21,130 bases of DNA from Pseudomonadota bacterium. GTDB taxonomy: Bacteria; Pseudomonadota; Gammaproteobacteria; Burkholderiales; Rhodocyclaceae. Under the pieces are notes generated by a model. That model worked only from the letters and a program-made list of their open reading frames with translations. It ran no database searches and was not told the origin of the DNA. The stretch covers positions 1 through 21,130 of the forward strand of contig WRJU01000241.1 in assembly GCA_009778425.1 (NCBI GenBank). Direction: 5' to 3'. A program made the translations under genes and the position numbers. How positions within the stretch are numbered: the stretch's first letter is position 1; each line of letters begins with the position of its first letter. Below, in pieces: positions 1 through 7,464 of this stretch.

Positions 1-390
1 GGTACGGTGAGGAAAATAAAGGTCGCGCATGGCTTCGATTTGCGCTTGCGGCGCTTGAGGCACGAGCGGTGCGTCGCGCAGGTTTTCACGAACCTGATGG
101 GCGGCGCGCTGTGCCATGTCGGCGTCCGGTGCGTCCAGCAACAGCACCAATTCCCGCTCACCGTGCTGTGTCAGGGTTTTCAGCGCGGTTTCGGCATGCG
201 GGTTGCGTTCATCGACGGGAAGCAGCGCCAGCAGGTCGGTGTCGATCTGGCCGCGCCAGGGCAGGATGTGCGCGAGAAGCGCGACAGCCAATAACGCCAG
301 AACGCCCAGCCATCCCCAAGCCAGCGCGCGATGACGGCGGGCGAAACGGGAATCGTCTGTCGGCGTTTTACTCGAATTGGGCGCGTTCAT
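1..390 (-). CDS. MMPL/RND-superfamily exporter of the APE cluster, N-terminal 130 residues only
   Basis: The reading frame starts at ATG 390-388 and stays open to base 1, so the gene is cut by the window edge. The protein begins with a basic, Ser/Thr-rich cytoplasmic stretch (MNAPNSSKTP...). One strongly hydrophobic membrane segment follows at about residues 25-44, then the start of a periplasmic domain that includes TDLLALLP at about 52-59, a sequence typical of MMPL-type exporters after the first helix. Position right after a LolA-like gene is the standard place of the exporter (ApeM-like) in APE clusters, where it is thought to move the polyene lipid across the envelope. The start overlaps the end of the LolA-like gene by 23 bases. 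The remaining helices cannot be seen here, so the family call rests on the N-terminus and context. Confidence 0.8.
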   Translation of the reverse strand, partial: MNAPNSSKTPTDDSRFARRHRALAWGWLGVLALLAVALLAHILPWRGQIDTDLLALLPVDERNPHAETALKTLTQHGERELVLLLDAPDADMAQRAAHQVRENLRDAPLVPQAPQAQIEAMRDLYFPHRT

Positions 391-997
391 CGGCGGTCAA
401 CGCGGCAGCAGTGGCGACGTTGGAAAAGGCGATGCGGGTGACGTCCCCTGCGGCGCTGGCAAGCGTGACCTGGCGGACGACGTTGTCGCCCTCCAGCGAC
501 AGCGAACCGATGACGGCCCGCAGGCCGGCTTCGCGCGGCGTGAAAGACAGTTGCCAAGCGTCGCCCTTGATCTGGCCGCTGTAATCGAAGTATTCGGCCA
601 GCGCCGATATGTCACCGGCGAACAGTGAAAACAGGACGCGGCTGATGGCGTTGACGGCGGGTTCCCGGTCGGCGCGCAAGGTCATCAGTACGCGGTCACC
701 GTCCTTTTGCAGAATTTCGCCTTGGGTGATTCTCGTTGTTTGCGGAAAAGGCGTCAGTGTGCGCCACAGCACGCCCTGCGTTTTCTCGACGGTAAATACG
801 CCATTGGCGAGCAGCGGTTTTTTGATGCCCGCCAGTTGCCGAGTCTGGGTGAAATCGCCGCGAATCACCGTGTCGATGGACAGCCGGGATTGAATCGCGT
901 TCAGCAGGGCCGGATCGGCAGCCTGTGCCGGAACGGCAAACCAGCACAAGCCAAACCATGCCAGCAACGCAAATGCTTGTTTCATCGAGTTTTTCAT
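368..997 (-). CDS. LolA-like outer membrane lipoprotein carrier protein of the APE cluster
   Basis: The 209-residue product starts with a clear signal peptide: MKNSMKQA, a hydrophobic core, and a likely cleavage site after PAQA at residue 26. The body looks like the LolA-like fold (COG2834 type), with RGDFTQTRQLAGIKKPL at about 46-62 and GVLWRTLTPFPQTTRIT at about 75-91. In APE clusters this periplasmic protein (ApeL-like) is thought to carry the lipid-linked polyene towards the outer membrane, acting with the exporter encoded next. ATG at 997 overlaps the thioesterase stop in an ATGA. A second in-frame ATG lies four codons on and would leave a shorter but still adequate signal peptide. It is not housekeeping LolA, judging by context; the substrate is inferred. 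Confidence 0.85.
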   Translation of the reverse strand: MKNSMKQAFALLAWFGLCWFAVPAQAADPALLNAIQSRLSIDTVIRGDFTQTRQLAGIKKPLLANGVFTVEKTQGVLWRTLTPFPQTTRITQGEILQKDGDRVLMTLRADREPAVNAISRVLFSLFAGDISALAEYFDYSGQIKGDAWQLSFTPREAGLRAVIGSLSLEGDNVVRQVTLASAAGDVTRIAFSNVATAAALTADERAQFE

Positions 998-1404
998 GAA
1001 TGAGGTCTTAATTTCTCAAATAACACACTAGGGCTGACGAAGCACATCTCACGGGTTTGCATGTTGACAGCGACCTGCACAGTATGGCCGTGCGTCAGCC
1101 GTTTCTGGGTTTCCGCGTCGCGTATTTCGTAGGCGACTTTCAGCCGGTTTTCCCATTCGACGAGGCGGGCGTCGAAATGAAGGCGCTGCTGGTACATCAA
1201 CGGTTGCGCGTAGCGGATGAACAGCTCGATCACCGGCCAGGCGTAACCGGAATCGCGCATCTGCGGAATATCGTAATCAATACGCTGCAACAGCGCGGTA
1301 CGCGCCAGCTCGAAATAACGAACATAGTGTCCGTGCCAGCATATTTCCATCGGATCGAGATCGTGAAAGGGCACGATCCAGTCAACACGGGCGGTCAGCG
1401 ACAT
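994..1404 (-). CDS. Hotdog-fold acyl thioesterase (4-hydroxybenzoyl-CoA thioesterase-like)
   Basis: The 136-residue product carries the 4HBT-type signature near its N-terminus: FHDLDPMEICWHGHYVRYFE at residues 13-32. Asp17 sits where the catalytic aspartate of this family lies, and WHGHY is the usual following block. Length fits a single hotdog domain with no fused part. In APE clusters a thioesterase at this position (ApeK-like) is thought to act on acyl-ACP or acyl-CoA intermediates or to edit mis-loaded carriers; the exact substrate cannot be read from sequence. The ATG follows the TAG of the upstream acyltransferase directly with no gap, and GAGGAG lies about 9 bases ahead as a ribosome site. 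The stop overlaps the next start (ATGA). Confidence 0.88.
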   Translation of the reverse strand: MSLTARVDWIVPFHDLDPMEICWHGHYVRYFELARTALLQRIDYDIPQMRDSGYAWPVIELFIRYAQPLMYQQRLHFDARLVEWENRLKVAYEIRDAETQKRLTHGHTVQVAVNMQTREMCFVSPSVLFEKLRPHS

Positions 1405-2355
1405 CTATCGGGTCTCCTCGATTTTGGCGGCGGCCTTGGAAAATTCGGGCGGCGTCCAGAACGGGTAAAAGTTGGACCATTGGAAAGGGGCTTTCAGGCA
1501 CTCCGTTTCCAGTAATTCGGCAAAAGCGGCGGCGTGGGGAACGACAGCCGTTTCCCTGCCGCGACGCGGCAGGGAGATTGATTCGGCAATCTGGCGCAAC
1601 GTAATGGCGAAACCATCGGGGCGGCGGATGCCGAAAACGGCGAGTAATGGGCATTGCAGTGTGGCGGCAAGCACATAAGGACTGATCGGGAAACTGGCAT
1701 CGGCCCCCAGAAACGGAACTCGCACAGTAGCTGTGGCATTGCTCACCGGTACGCGATCACCGGCGATGACGATGAAACCTCCGGCATCAATTCGCTGCTT
1801 TAACTCGATAGCAGTTTCAATGCTGAAACCGTCAACCTGAATCAGATTGACCTCGTAGTTTGGGTCGACTTCTTTCATCATCCGGGTGAAACGAGCAGCA
1901 TTTTTCGTGTGCATGAGAACCGTCAGGCGTATGCCATAGCGTTCAGAGAGCTTGCGGCACAGTTCGATATTGCCGATATGCGCGGTGACGAAGACGGCGC
2001 TACGCTTTTGTTCAAACAGTGGCTCGATATATTCGATGCCATCAACATGACACTCACCCAGCGGTTCGAAACTACTCACGGCCAACAGTTTATCGAGTAT
2101 GATTTCGGAATACGATAGAAAATGCCGAAAAACGTTTCGAGAAGTTGGCGGCGGCGTAGCGCCGTTACTGAAGCCATACAACCGTTGCAGATATTCGCGC
2201 GACGCTTCGCGGGCAACGCGCCTTCGCGCGTAAAACCACAGCAGGACGAAAAACAGAAAAAAACGGAATGGCCAGCGCCCACAGATACGGTAGATGCGCA
2301 GCATGAAACGCATGCCCGCCAGGCTTCCCGCTTCCTGCATTTGCGCCCAATGCAT
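1405..2355 (-). CDS. LpxL/HtrB-like acyltransferase (COG4261 type) of the APE cluster
   Basis: The frame stays open up to 2496, but I place the start at ATG 2355-2353. It follows GGAG by 8 bases, overlaps the glycosyltransferase stop as TGATG, and gives the family-like N-terminus MHWAQMQEAGS. The product is 316 residues. A hydrophobic, arginine-flanked segment at about 23-42 suggests membrane anchoring. TAHIGNIE with His126 and Glu131 is the HX4(D/E) catalytic motif of lauroyl/myristoyl-type lipid acyltransferases, and ADASFPISPYVLA follows further on. In E. coli-type clusters, as I recall, this domain is fused to the glycosyltransferase (ApeJ-like); here the two are separate genes. It probably adds an acyl chain to the lipid anchor of the polyene. 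Confidence 0.87.
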   Translation of the reverse strand: MHWAQMQEAGSLAGMRFMLRIYRICGRWPFRFFLFFVLLWFYARRRVAREASREYLQRLYGFSNGATPPPTSRNVFRHFLSYSEIILDKLLAVSSFEPLGECHVDGIEYIEPLFEQKRSAVFVTAHIGNIELCRKLSERYGIRLTVLMHTKNAARFTRMMKEVDPNYEVNLIQVDGFSIETAIELKQRIDAGGFIVIAGDRVPVSNATATVRVPFLGADASFPISPYVLAATLQCPLLAVFGIRRPDGFAITLRQIAESISLPRRGRETAVVPHAAAFAELLETECLKAPFQWSNFYPFWTPPEFSKAAAKIEETR

Positions 2356-3092
2356 CAGTGCGGCTCCGAAAAATGGCGGCCAATCAGCCTCGGTAGACGC
2401 CGCAGCATGCCGAAAAACAAACGGGTATGCATCCAACTGATGCGCACATTGTCGTGCCACAGCCGAAAATGCGACATGCCGTCCGACGGATAGCACACTG
2501 AAATGGGTAGATTGCGGATAGGCACGTTAGCCCAGTCCAGCCGCACCAGGATTTCAGGATCGAACTCCATCCGACTCTGTCGCGGCATCGCAGCAAGAAC
2601 CGGCAATGTAACGGCGAGCGGATAAATCCGTAGCCCGCACATTGAATCGCGGATGCGGCGCGACAAGGTGTTGATCCATACCCAGACGTGCGTCGCATAA
2701 CGACTGATCAGACGGGAAGCCGGGACACTGGCGTCATAACGCGGAAAACCCGCGATGACTGCCTGCGGCGCATCGCGCATCGCGTCGAGAAACATGGGCA
2801 GCGCCGCGACATCATGCTGGCCGTCGGCATCCAGTTGCAATGCGTGGCTGTACCCTCTTGCGTGTGCTTCGCGCAAACCGGCAATGACTGCGCTGCCTTT
2901 GCCGCCGTTGCGCGGCAGCCGCAGCAATGACGTTTCTGGGGTCTCAGCCAGCGCATCAAGCACTGCTGCGCATTCGGCACTGGAACCGTCGTCGACCAGA
3001 ATCACCGGCAACGTCAGACTGTGCAAGGCCTGCAGCACCGCACCAACCGTAGCGGCATGGTTGTACACCGGAACGATTGCAACAGGGTTCAT
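2355..3092 (-). CDS. Family 2 glycosyltransferase of the APE cluster
   Basis: The 245-residue product has the GT2 (GT-A) pattern: MNPVAIVPVYNHA at the start, VDDGSS at 33-38 for nucleotide-sugar binding, RNGGKGSAV at 61-69 and the metal-binding DADGQHD at 88-94. Near 150-157 RDSMCGLR is typical of the dolichyl-phosphate-sugar-synthase-like branch of GT2. No multi-pass membrane tail is present. The start overlaps the AMP ligase-dehydratase stop in an ATGA, and its own stop overlaps the acyltransferase ATG in TGATG. In related clusters the corresponding domain is joined to the acyltransferase. It likely glycosylates the lipid or aryl part of the polyene; donor and acceptor are unknown. Confidence 0.9.
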   Translation of the reverse strand: MNPVAIVPVYNHAATVGAVLQALHSLTLPVILVDDGSSAECAAVLDALAETPETSLLRLPRNGGKGSAVIAGLREAHARGYSHALQLDADGQHDVAALPMFLDAMRDAPQAVIAGFPRYDASVPASRLISRYATHVWVWINTLSRRIRDSMCGLRIYPLAVTLPVLAAMPRQSRMEFDPEILVRLDWANVPIRNLPISVCYPSDGMSHFRLWHDNVRISWMHTRLFFGMLRRLPRLIGRHFSEPH

Positions 3093-4786
3093 GACGTGGC
3101 GCTCGGCGCGGCAACCGGATGGTCAAACGAGGCCCGCCCTTGCGAATGCACACCGTATGCAGAAGTGTAGGCGAAATGCACTTCTTTTTTCTCGGGGAGA
3201 AAACGCAGTGTCAGCGATACCTGATCGTCGGGGCGCAGGATGCGTTGAAACCGGAGTCGACGGAGATCAGAAAAGCGCCCTTCGATGGGAAAGTATCGTT
3301 GCGCCAGCCGCAAGGCCCAATCAACCTGGATAACGCCGGGCAGGATTGCCATTTGCGGAAAATGCCCGTCGAACGCATGCGGACAATCGCGCAGCGCCAG
3401 TACCAGCGCCATTTCATGCGCTGCCCTGGCTGTGACGGTGACTGGGGGCAATGTCTGTCGCTCAAACAAGCGCACGATGTCGGCGGTGGCGACTTTGCCC
3501 ATCGCGTTGTAAGGCAGCGCCGACAGGTAACGCCAGCGGCGCGGCAGGGCGATGCGGTTGAGCGATGCCGACAGGCGTTGTCGCAGCCAACGATCGAAAC
3601 GTGTCTTGCCGAGCGCCTGAAGTTGGGCGTGCCCAGTGTCACTCAACACCACGGCGGCGACGATTTCATCGCGTTCCCGATACAGCGGTGCGGTGCGCGC
3701 TTCTGTGACTTCGGGCAAGGCCAACAGAGCCGTTTCAAGCGCGCCGAGCGCCACACGATGCCCTTCGATTTTGGCGACGCGGTCGGCGCGTCCAATCAAC
3801 TTCCAGCCGTCGTCACTACACACGGCAGTATCCTGAGTCTGAAACCAGTCATCGTCAGGAAGAAGCGGCGACCGTATTTTGAGGCAGCCGTGATCATCGA
3901 GCGCCAACGTGACGTCCGGCAGTTCACGCCAGATACCGCCCGGGGCGATACGATGCATGACGGTAGGGGTTTCGGTACTGCCGTAAATCTCGATCATTTG
4001 CGTTGCCAGCCGCGATGCGCAGGTTGTAGCAACACTGTCGTGCAGCGGGCTGCCGGCTGAAAATGCCGTGAGAAAGCTTGCCGGCGAGACAAACGTTTCC
4101 AGTTGTGCCAGCCGCTTCAACGTGGCCGGGCTGCTGATCAGCACATGCGGTGCGGCTGACAGCCGCCCAAGTTCTTCCGGGTAGCGGAACGGTTCGCTGA
4201 TGATCGGATAACCGGCGCATAGCGGCCATATCAGCCGGAACGACAATCCAAACATGTGTTGGTGCGGCACAGTTCCAACAAAACGAGTGTCTTGCGGCAA
4301 GGCATTTCCATACACCTGTTGCAATAACTCAGCTTCGCGATACAACTGCCTTGGCGTTTTTGGAACGCGATTGGGCGTCCCGCTGGAACCGGACGTAAAT
4401 AACACCAAGCCAGGGTGGTCGAACTGCGGCGGTGAACCGGGAAACGCTGCCGCCTCGCCCTCACTGTCAGACCAATCGGGTAATACGCTACCCTGGCAAT
4501 GACCGACCCAGGGAAGCGAAAAAGAAGCGTGTGCCGTTGGCAAGTCGTCAACCGCCAACAAGGCAGTCTGACCGTTCTGCCAGCAGGCAATCAGCCAGAC
4601 GAGAAACGCATAGGCATCGGCATCGTACAGGACGACTTCCGGCGCTTCGAGCCGCGCCAGCGCCCGACGGGCGGCGGCGAGATCGGCGCGCAACGCCGCA
4701 TAGGACACCGGAACCGTATTCCGGTAAAAAGCGATGGCATCCGGCGGAGCCGACGATAAAGGCAGCGGCAGAGACAGATCATTCAT
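3089..4786 (-). CDS. AMP-dependent acyl/aryl ligase fused to a FabZ/ApeI-like dehydratase domain
   Basis: The 565-residue product has two parts. Residues 1 to about 445 are an adenylating enzyme: LFTSGSSGTP at 129-138 (P-loop), YGSTETPT at 268-275 (A5), GRADRVAKIEGHRV at 332-345 (A8) and Lys431 in NAMGK (catalytic lysine). About 455-555 is a hotdog dehydratase segment: CPHAFDGHFPQMAILPGVIQ, with His475 in GHFP as the expected catalytic histidine. In the APE pathway the ligase (ApeH-like) loads an aryl acid such as 4-hydroxycinnamate on an ACP, and the dehydratase (ApeI-like) removes water from 3-hydroxyacyl-ACP during elongation. Here both sit in one chain with no stop between them. The gene starts 12 bases after the membrane protein gene. 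Confidence 0.93.
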   Translation of the reverse strand: MNDLSLPLPLSSAPPDAIAFYRNTVPVSYAALRADLAAARRALARLEAPEVVLYDADAYAFLVWLIACWQNGQTALLAVDDLPTAHASFSLPWVGHCQGSVLPDWSDSEGEAAAFPGSPPQFDHPGLVLFTSGSSGTPNRVPKTPRQLYREAELLQQVYGNALPQDTRFVGTVPHQHMFGLSFRLIWPLCAGYPIISEPFRYPEELGRLSAAPHVLISSPATLKRLAQLETFVSPASFLTAFSAGSPLHDSVATTCASRLATQMIEIYGSTETPTVMHRIAPGGIWRELPDVTLALDDHGCLKIRSPLLPDDDWFQTQDTAVCSDDGWKLIGRADRVAKIEGHRVALGALETALLALPEVTEARTAPLYRERDEIVAAVVLSDTGHAQLQALGKTRFDRWLRQRLSASLNRIALPRRWRYLSALPYNAMGKVATADIVRLFERQTLPPVTVTARAAHEMALVLALRDCPHAFDGHFPQMAILPGVIQVDWALRLAQRYFPIEGRFSDLRRLRFQRILRPDDQVSLTLRFLPEKKEVHFAYTSAYGVHSQGRASFDHPVAAPSATS

Positions 4787-4798
4787 GGGACACCGTTA

Positions 4799-5383
4799 TT
4801 ATGCGCGGCGCATTACGCGTTGCCGAATCAGCCATTCGCCGCCGAACATTGCGCCCATCGCCACGTAAGCGATCAGGCCGTTGTAAAGCGTCCAGACGTC
4901 CATGGGCTGGGTCGTCGTCCACAAGGCGACGACGCCGTTCGCGACAAAGAACACACACCAGGCGAGCGTAACCTTGCGGGTATAGCGGACGCCTTGCGGT
5001 GGCAGTTCGGGGTCGAGACGGCGGGCCAGCCGCTCGATAAGCGTTTGCGACTGAAACAGGCTCGTTGCGAACGCCAGCAGAAACACCGCGTTGACCAGCA
5101 CCGGATAATAAAGCAGCGATGCCGAAGAGCGCAGCAGCAAGGCCATCACCCCAAGCAGCGCCACGCACGGCCCGAGCCAGCCGAGCAAGCCGCTGATGAC
5201 GCCATTGCGGCGCCACGCCAAAGGCAACAACAGGAAGCCGCACAGCCACAGAGGCCATCCCTGCCAGACACACAGCCAGAAAAGCAGCGGCAGGGCAATG
5301 CCGAGCAACGTCAAGGCGAGCGTTGATTTCAGCGAAACGACGCGAAGGCCATCAGGCGTTTTGCAGATGGGCATGGACAGCAT
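4799..5383 (-). CDS. COG4648-type integral membrane protein of the APE cluster
   Basis: The 194-residue product is hydrophobic, with about five likely membrane segments: two near the N-terminus around 20-57, then around 67-85, 93-108, and a pair in the C-terminal third around TLAWCVFFVANGVVALW and YNGLIAYVAMGAMFGG. A charged loop (RLARRLDPELPP) lies between. The position after the two ACP genes and before the ligase is where APE clusters carry a COG4648-type protein (ApeG-like) of unknown function. The frame overlaps the ACP end. Start candidates are ATG 5383 and ATG 5374, giving a 32- or 23-base overlap; neither has a convincing ribosome site and I keep the longer one. Function beyond membrane location is not known to me. 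Confidence 0.8.
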   Translation of the reverse strand: MLSMPICKTPDGLRVVSLKSTLALTLLGIALPLLFWLCVWQGWPLWLCGFLLLPLAWRRNGVISGLLGWLGPCVALLGVMALLLRSSASLLYYPVLVNAVFLLAFATSLFQSQTLIERLARRLDPELPPQGVRYTRKVTLAWCVFFVANGVVALWTTTQPMDVWTLYNGLIAYVAMGAMFGGEWLIRQRVMRRA

Positions 5384-5612
5384 CTACCACGTCACCGACG
5401 GTACGTACCTGCTTGAACGCTTCGGGCGAGATCGGCTGCTTCGTCAACTGTTTCAACTGGATCAGAAGGTCGACAGCGTCGATGCTGTCGATGTCGAGGT
5501 CCTGATACAGGTGAGCCTCTGGTATCACGCGTTCAGAGGGAATTTTGAAATGCTCATGCAGGACGTTGCGTATCCATTCGAGTATTTCTTCTTTGGGCAT
5601 GGTCGAGGACAT
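5352..5612 (-). CDS. Acyl carrier protein (second of two in the APE operon)
   Basis: The 86-residue acidic helical protein contains LDIDSIDAVDLL. Ser43 in the DSI triplet is the phosphopantetheine attachment site. Length and layout (helix, long loop, DSI, helix) are those of a stand-alone type II ACP. It would hold the growing aryl-polyene chain or the aryl starter as a thioester. It differs strongly from its neighbour ACP, which argues for distinct jobs, for example starter loading against elongation, rather than a recent duplication. The ATG at 5612 lies 17 bases after the upstream ACP stop. A second in-frame ATG lies four codons in. No phosphopantetheinyl transferase gene is in the window. 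Confidence 0.93.
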   Translation of the reverse strand: MSSTMPKEEILEWIRNVLHEHFKIPSERVIPEAHLYQDLDIDSIDAVDLLIQLKQLTKQPISPEAFKQVRTVGDVVDAVHAHLQNA

Positions 5613-5629
5613 TGCGTTTTCCCCGGTAT

Positions 5630-5890
5630 TTAGCGATTGCGATGAACCGCGACGTAATCGGCGAGATGGCGAACCGAGGCAAAGTGTTGCCGCGTTTCCT
5701 CCGCTTCCGCCGACAGCGTCAGGCCGTAGCGCTTATGCAGGGCGACGCCGAGTTCCAGCGCGTCGATCGAATCGAGGCCAAGCCCCTCGGCGAACAAGGG
5801 CGCGTCGGTGTCGATGTCGGCGACCGTGACATCTTCCAGGTTCAGCGTTTCGATGATCAGAGTTTTGATTTCGTCAATCAGTGCAAGCAT
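5630..5890 (-). CDS. Acyl carrier protein (first of two in the APE operon)
   Basis: The 86-residue protein has GLGLDSIDALEL, with Ser41 as the phosphopantetheine site. The sequence MLALIDEIKTLIIETLNLEDV is a typical ACP first helix. The gene start overlaps the end of the lysophospholipid acyltransferase gene by 17 bases, and the second ACP gene follows after 17 bases. The LGLDSIDALELG block is the form usually seen in carriers of APE and related type II PKS/fatty acid loci. It should act in the cytoplasm with the ketosynthase-CLF pair, ketoreductase and dehydratases. Which ACP carries the starter cannot be told from sequence. Confidence 0.93.
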   Translation of the reverse strand: MLALIDEIKTLIIETLNLEDVTVADIDTDAPLFAEGLGLDSIDALELGVALHKRYGLTLSAEAEETRQHFASVRHLADYVAVHRNR

Positions 5891-6716
5891 TTTCTTTCAG
5901 TTCTCGTGTGAAAAAATCGGAAAGGCGTTCCATCAGGACACGCGTCATCAACGTTGGCGCGGTGTCGGTGGGAACGAGGTGTGCCGGATCGATGTCGTCG
6001 AACACTTTCAGAACGAAGTGTGGACGCCGCAACGGCGCGTGATACCAAGGCTGCTGCTTGGTCAGCACCGGTTCGGAGACGGTTATCACGACCGGCGTCA
6101 ACGGAATGCCCCCGCGAATCGCGATATTGGCTACACCGCGCTGCAACGGGTTGACCTGCCGTTGAAGCAGGGCTTCCAGCTTGGTGCGGGTGCCTTCCGG
6201 AAAAATGATCAGATTGTTGCCGCGACGCACCGACTCGATGCAGTCGTCAACCAGTTGCGGGCCGCTCTGATTGCGGATGAAACCGCATAGCGACACGGGG
6301 CCGAGCATGAACGGATTGCGCCAGGCAGCGGCCTTGACCACGCAGTCGGGTTGGCGCAGCAGTGAAATCAGCATCACCACGTCGATCAGCGACGGATGAT
6401 TGGCGACAACCAGCAGCCCGCGGCGCTGCAACTTTTCAAGGCCGCGTACTTCATAGCTGATGACGCCGACCGTGGTCATGAGCTTGCAAAAAAGCCGGAA
6501 ACTCAAATGCACAATGTCGCGCGCCGTCGCCTGACGGAGCGGCTGCCGCCATACCAGCAGCCGCAACAGCGGGAACACCAGGCACAGGACGAGCAAGCCG
6601 CCGAAGCCGAACAGCGCAAAACAGAAACCGGCTGCCACGATGCGCCAGCACCGTTCCGGCGAAAACCGGCCATCAGCATGTGTTGGCACAGTCATCGACA
6701 GCAGACGTTCAGGCAT
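5874..6716 (-). CDS. PlsC-type 1-acylglycerol-3-phosphate acyltransferase-like enzyme of the APE cluster
   Basis: The frame is open to 6791, but the start at ATG 6716 is preferred. GGAG lies 7 bases upstream, and the overlap with the chain-length factor gene is then only 8 bases (ATGCCTGA). The 280-residue product has a hydrophobic segment at about 27-56. NHPSLID follows, with His107 and Asp112 forming HX4D (block I), and FPEGTRTK at about 172-179 (block III). These are the PlsC/LPLAT family motifs. In APE clusters this gene (ApeD-like) is believed to help transfer the polyene or a fatty acid onto a glycerol-type lipid at the inner membrane. The acceptor is not known from sequence. Another ATG at 6695 would trim seven residues. 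Confidence 0.88.
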   Translation of the reverse strand: MPERLLSMTVPTHADGRFSPERCWRIVAAGFCFALFGFGGLLVLCLVFPLLRLLVWRQPLRQATARDIVHLSFRLFCKLMTTVGVISYEVRGLEKLQRRGLLVVANHPSLIDVVMLISLLRQPDCVVKAAAWRNPFMLGPVSLCGFIRNQSGPQLVDDCIESVRRGNNLIIFPEGTRTKLEALLQRQVNPLQRGVANIAIRGGIPLTPVVITVSEPVLTKQQPWYHAPLRRPHFVLKVFDDIDPAHLVPTDTAPTLMTRVLMERLSDFFTRELKENACTD

Positions 6717-7464
6717 GGCCGGACTCCGGCGCGAGGCGCAACAATTGCCAGCCTGCAGCCCCGTCCAGCGGCAAGGCGTTTTGCGTTTCATCGAGGACGA
6801 AGCGCAGCAACGGCAGCGAGGAGGCTGGTTCTAGTGGATAAGCGGTTTCCGTGGAAAGCGCGGTGTCGTCGTAGATGAGGCGGTAGTCCTTGCCCGCCGT
6901 CATTTCGAGCGCGAAAGCGAAACAAACCGGTTCGTTGTCGATGAAGTGGCGAAACAGCATCGGTAGCGGCGCGTCGCAAAACACCAGAATCACGGAGGGC
7001 GCACCATCGGCGAGTTGAGCCAGTGCCTCGATGATGCCGGAGAGCAACAGCCGGTTTTCCGAGGCCAGCGCGATGATCGGAGCCCGGCTTTGCTTCGCGA
7101 TCAGAAAGAGGCCGGGGACGGCATTATGCACCGCCATACTGAACTCCTGCGGCGAAACCTTGCCTTCTTCCGCCAGCGCATGCTGAATTGCCAGCGAACG
7201 GCTCATCTCGCCGTGGCGGCTGCAAAAGACGATGGGCGGGTCGGCGTAACCCAGCGTCGGCGCATACAATGCTTCCAGCGCGGCGCGGCCCAGCGGATGT
7301 GCCCGGCGTCGCAATAACGGCGGCATCATCCGCACTGCGGCGGTTTCTTCATGATCGGGAAGCGAGACCTCCCCGCGCGCCCACGCCTGCCACTTGTCGG
7401 CATCGTCCATGGCGGGGGCCCAAGCGCTCCAGCGGCGAAAGGAAAACTCAGATAATGAAGCCAT
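6709..7464 (-). CDS. Beta-ketoacyl synthase chain-length factor (PF13723-type), first gene of the APE operon
   Basis: The 251-residue protein is about half the length of a full ketosynthase. It starts with FSFRRWSAWAP at 7-17 and contains FSMAVHNAVPGLFLIA at 108-123; both blocks are hallmarks of the Ketoacyl-synt_2 family that partners APE ketosynthases (ApeC with ApeO in Xenorhabdus, from memory). It lacks the active-site cysteine block of a condensing enzyme, so it should act as the non-catalytic half of a heterodimer that sets chain length. Its catalytic partner is not in the window. The ATG at 7464 fits the family N-terminus, although no good ribosome site precedes it. It heads the operon, after a 142-base AT-richer spacer. 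Confidence 0.87.
   Translation of the reverse strand: MASLSEFSFRRWSAWAPAMDDADKWQAWARGEVSLPDHEETAAVRMMPPLLRRRAHPLGRAALEALYAPTLGYADPPIVFCSRHGEMSRSLAIQHALAEEGKVSPQEFSMAVHNAVPGLFLIAKQSRAPIIALASENRLLLSGIIEALAQLADGAPSVILVFCDAPLPMLFRHFIDNEPVCFAFALEMTAGKDYRLIYDDTALSTETAYPLEPASSLPLLRFVLDETQNALPLDGAAGWQLLRLAPESGHA

Larger units (their letters stand above)
1..7464 (-). other. Aryl polyene (APE)-type biosynthetic operon, incomplete at base 1
   Basis: Eleven consecutive minus-strand genes form one compact unit: chain-length factor, acyltransferase, ACP, ACP, COG4648-type membrane protein, AMP ligase-dehydratase fusion, glycosyltransferase, LpxL-like acyltransferase, thioesterase, LolA-like protein and MMPL exporter. 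Junctions run from a 23-base overlap to a 17-base gap, including ATGA and TGATG stop-start overlaps, so single-transcript coupled translation is very likely. The order matches the apeC to apeM segment of known APE clusters as I remember it. The catalytic ketosynthase, ketoreductase, second dehydratase and lipoprotein genes are not in the window and would be expected beyond base 1. The predicted product, an aryl-headed conjugated polyene on a membrane lipid, is inferred from the families. Confidence 0.9.

Noticed and set aside
2356..2496. Frameshift between glycosyltransferase and acyltransferase as a broken gene
   Set aside because: Both genes have complete motifs, the acyltransferase has GGAG at the right distance, and the TGATG junction fits normal coupling, so I do not call a pseudogene. 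The split is kept as a finding.
3119..4060. 313-codon plus-strand frame opposite the ligase-dehydratase gene
   Set aside because: It is antisense shadow coding; the minus-strand gene explains every motif in this stretch.
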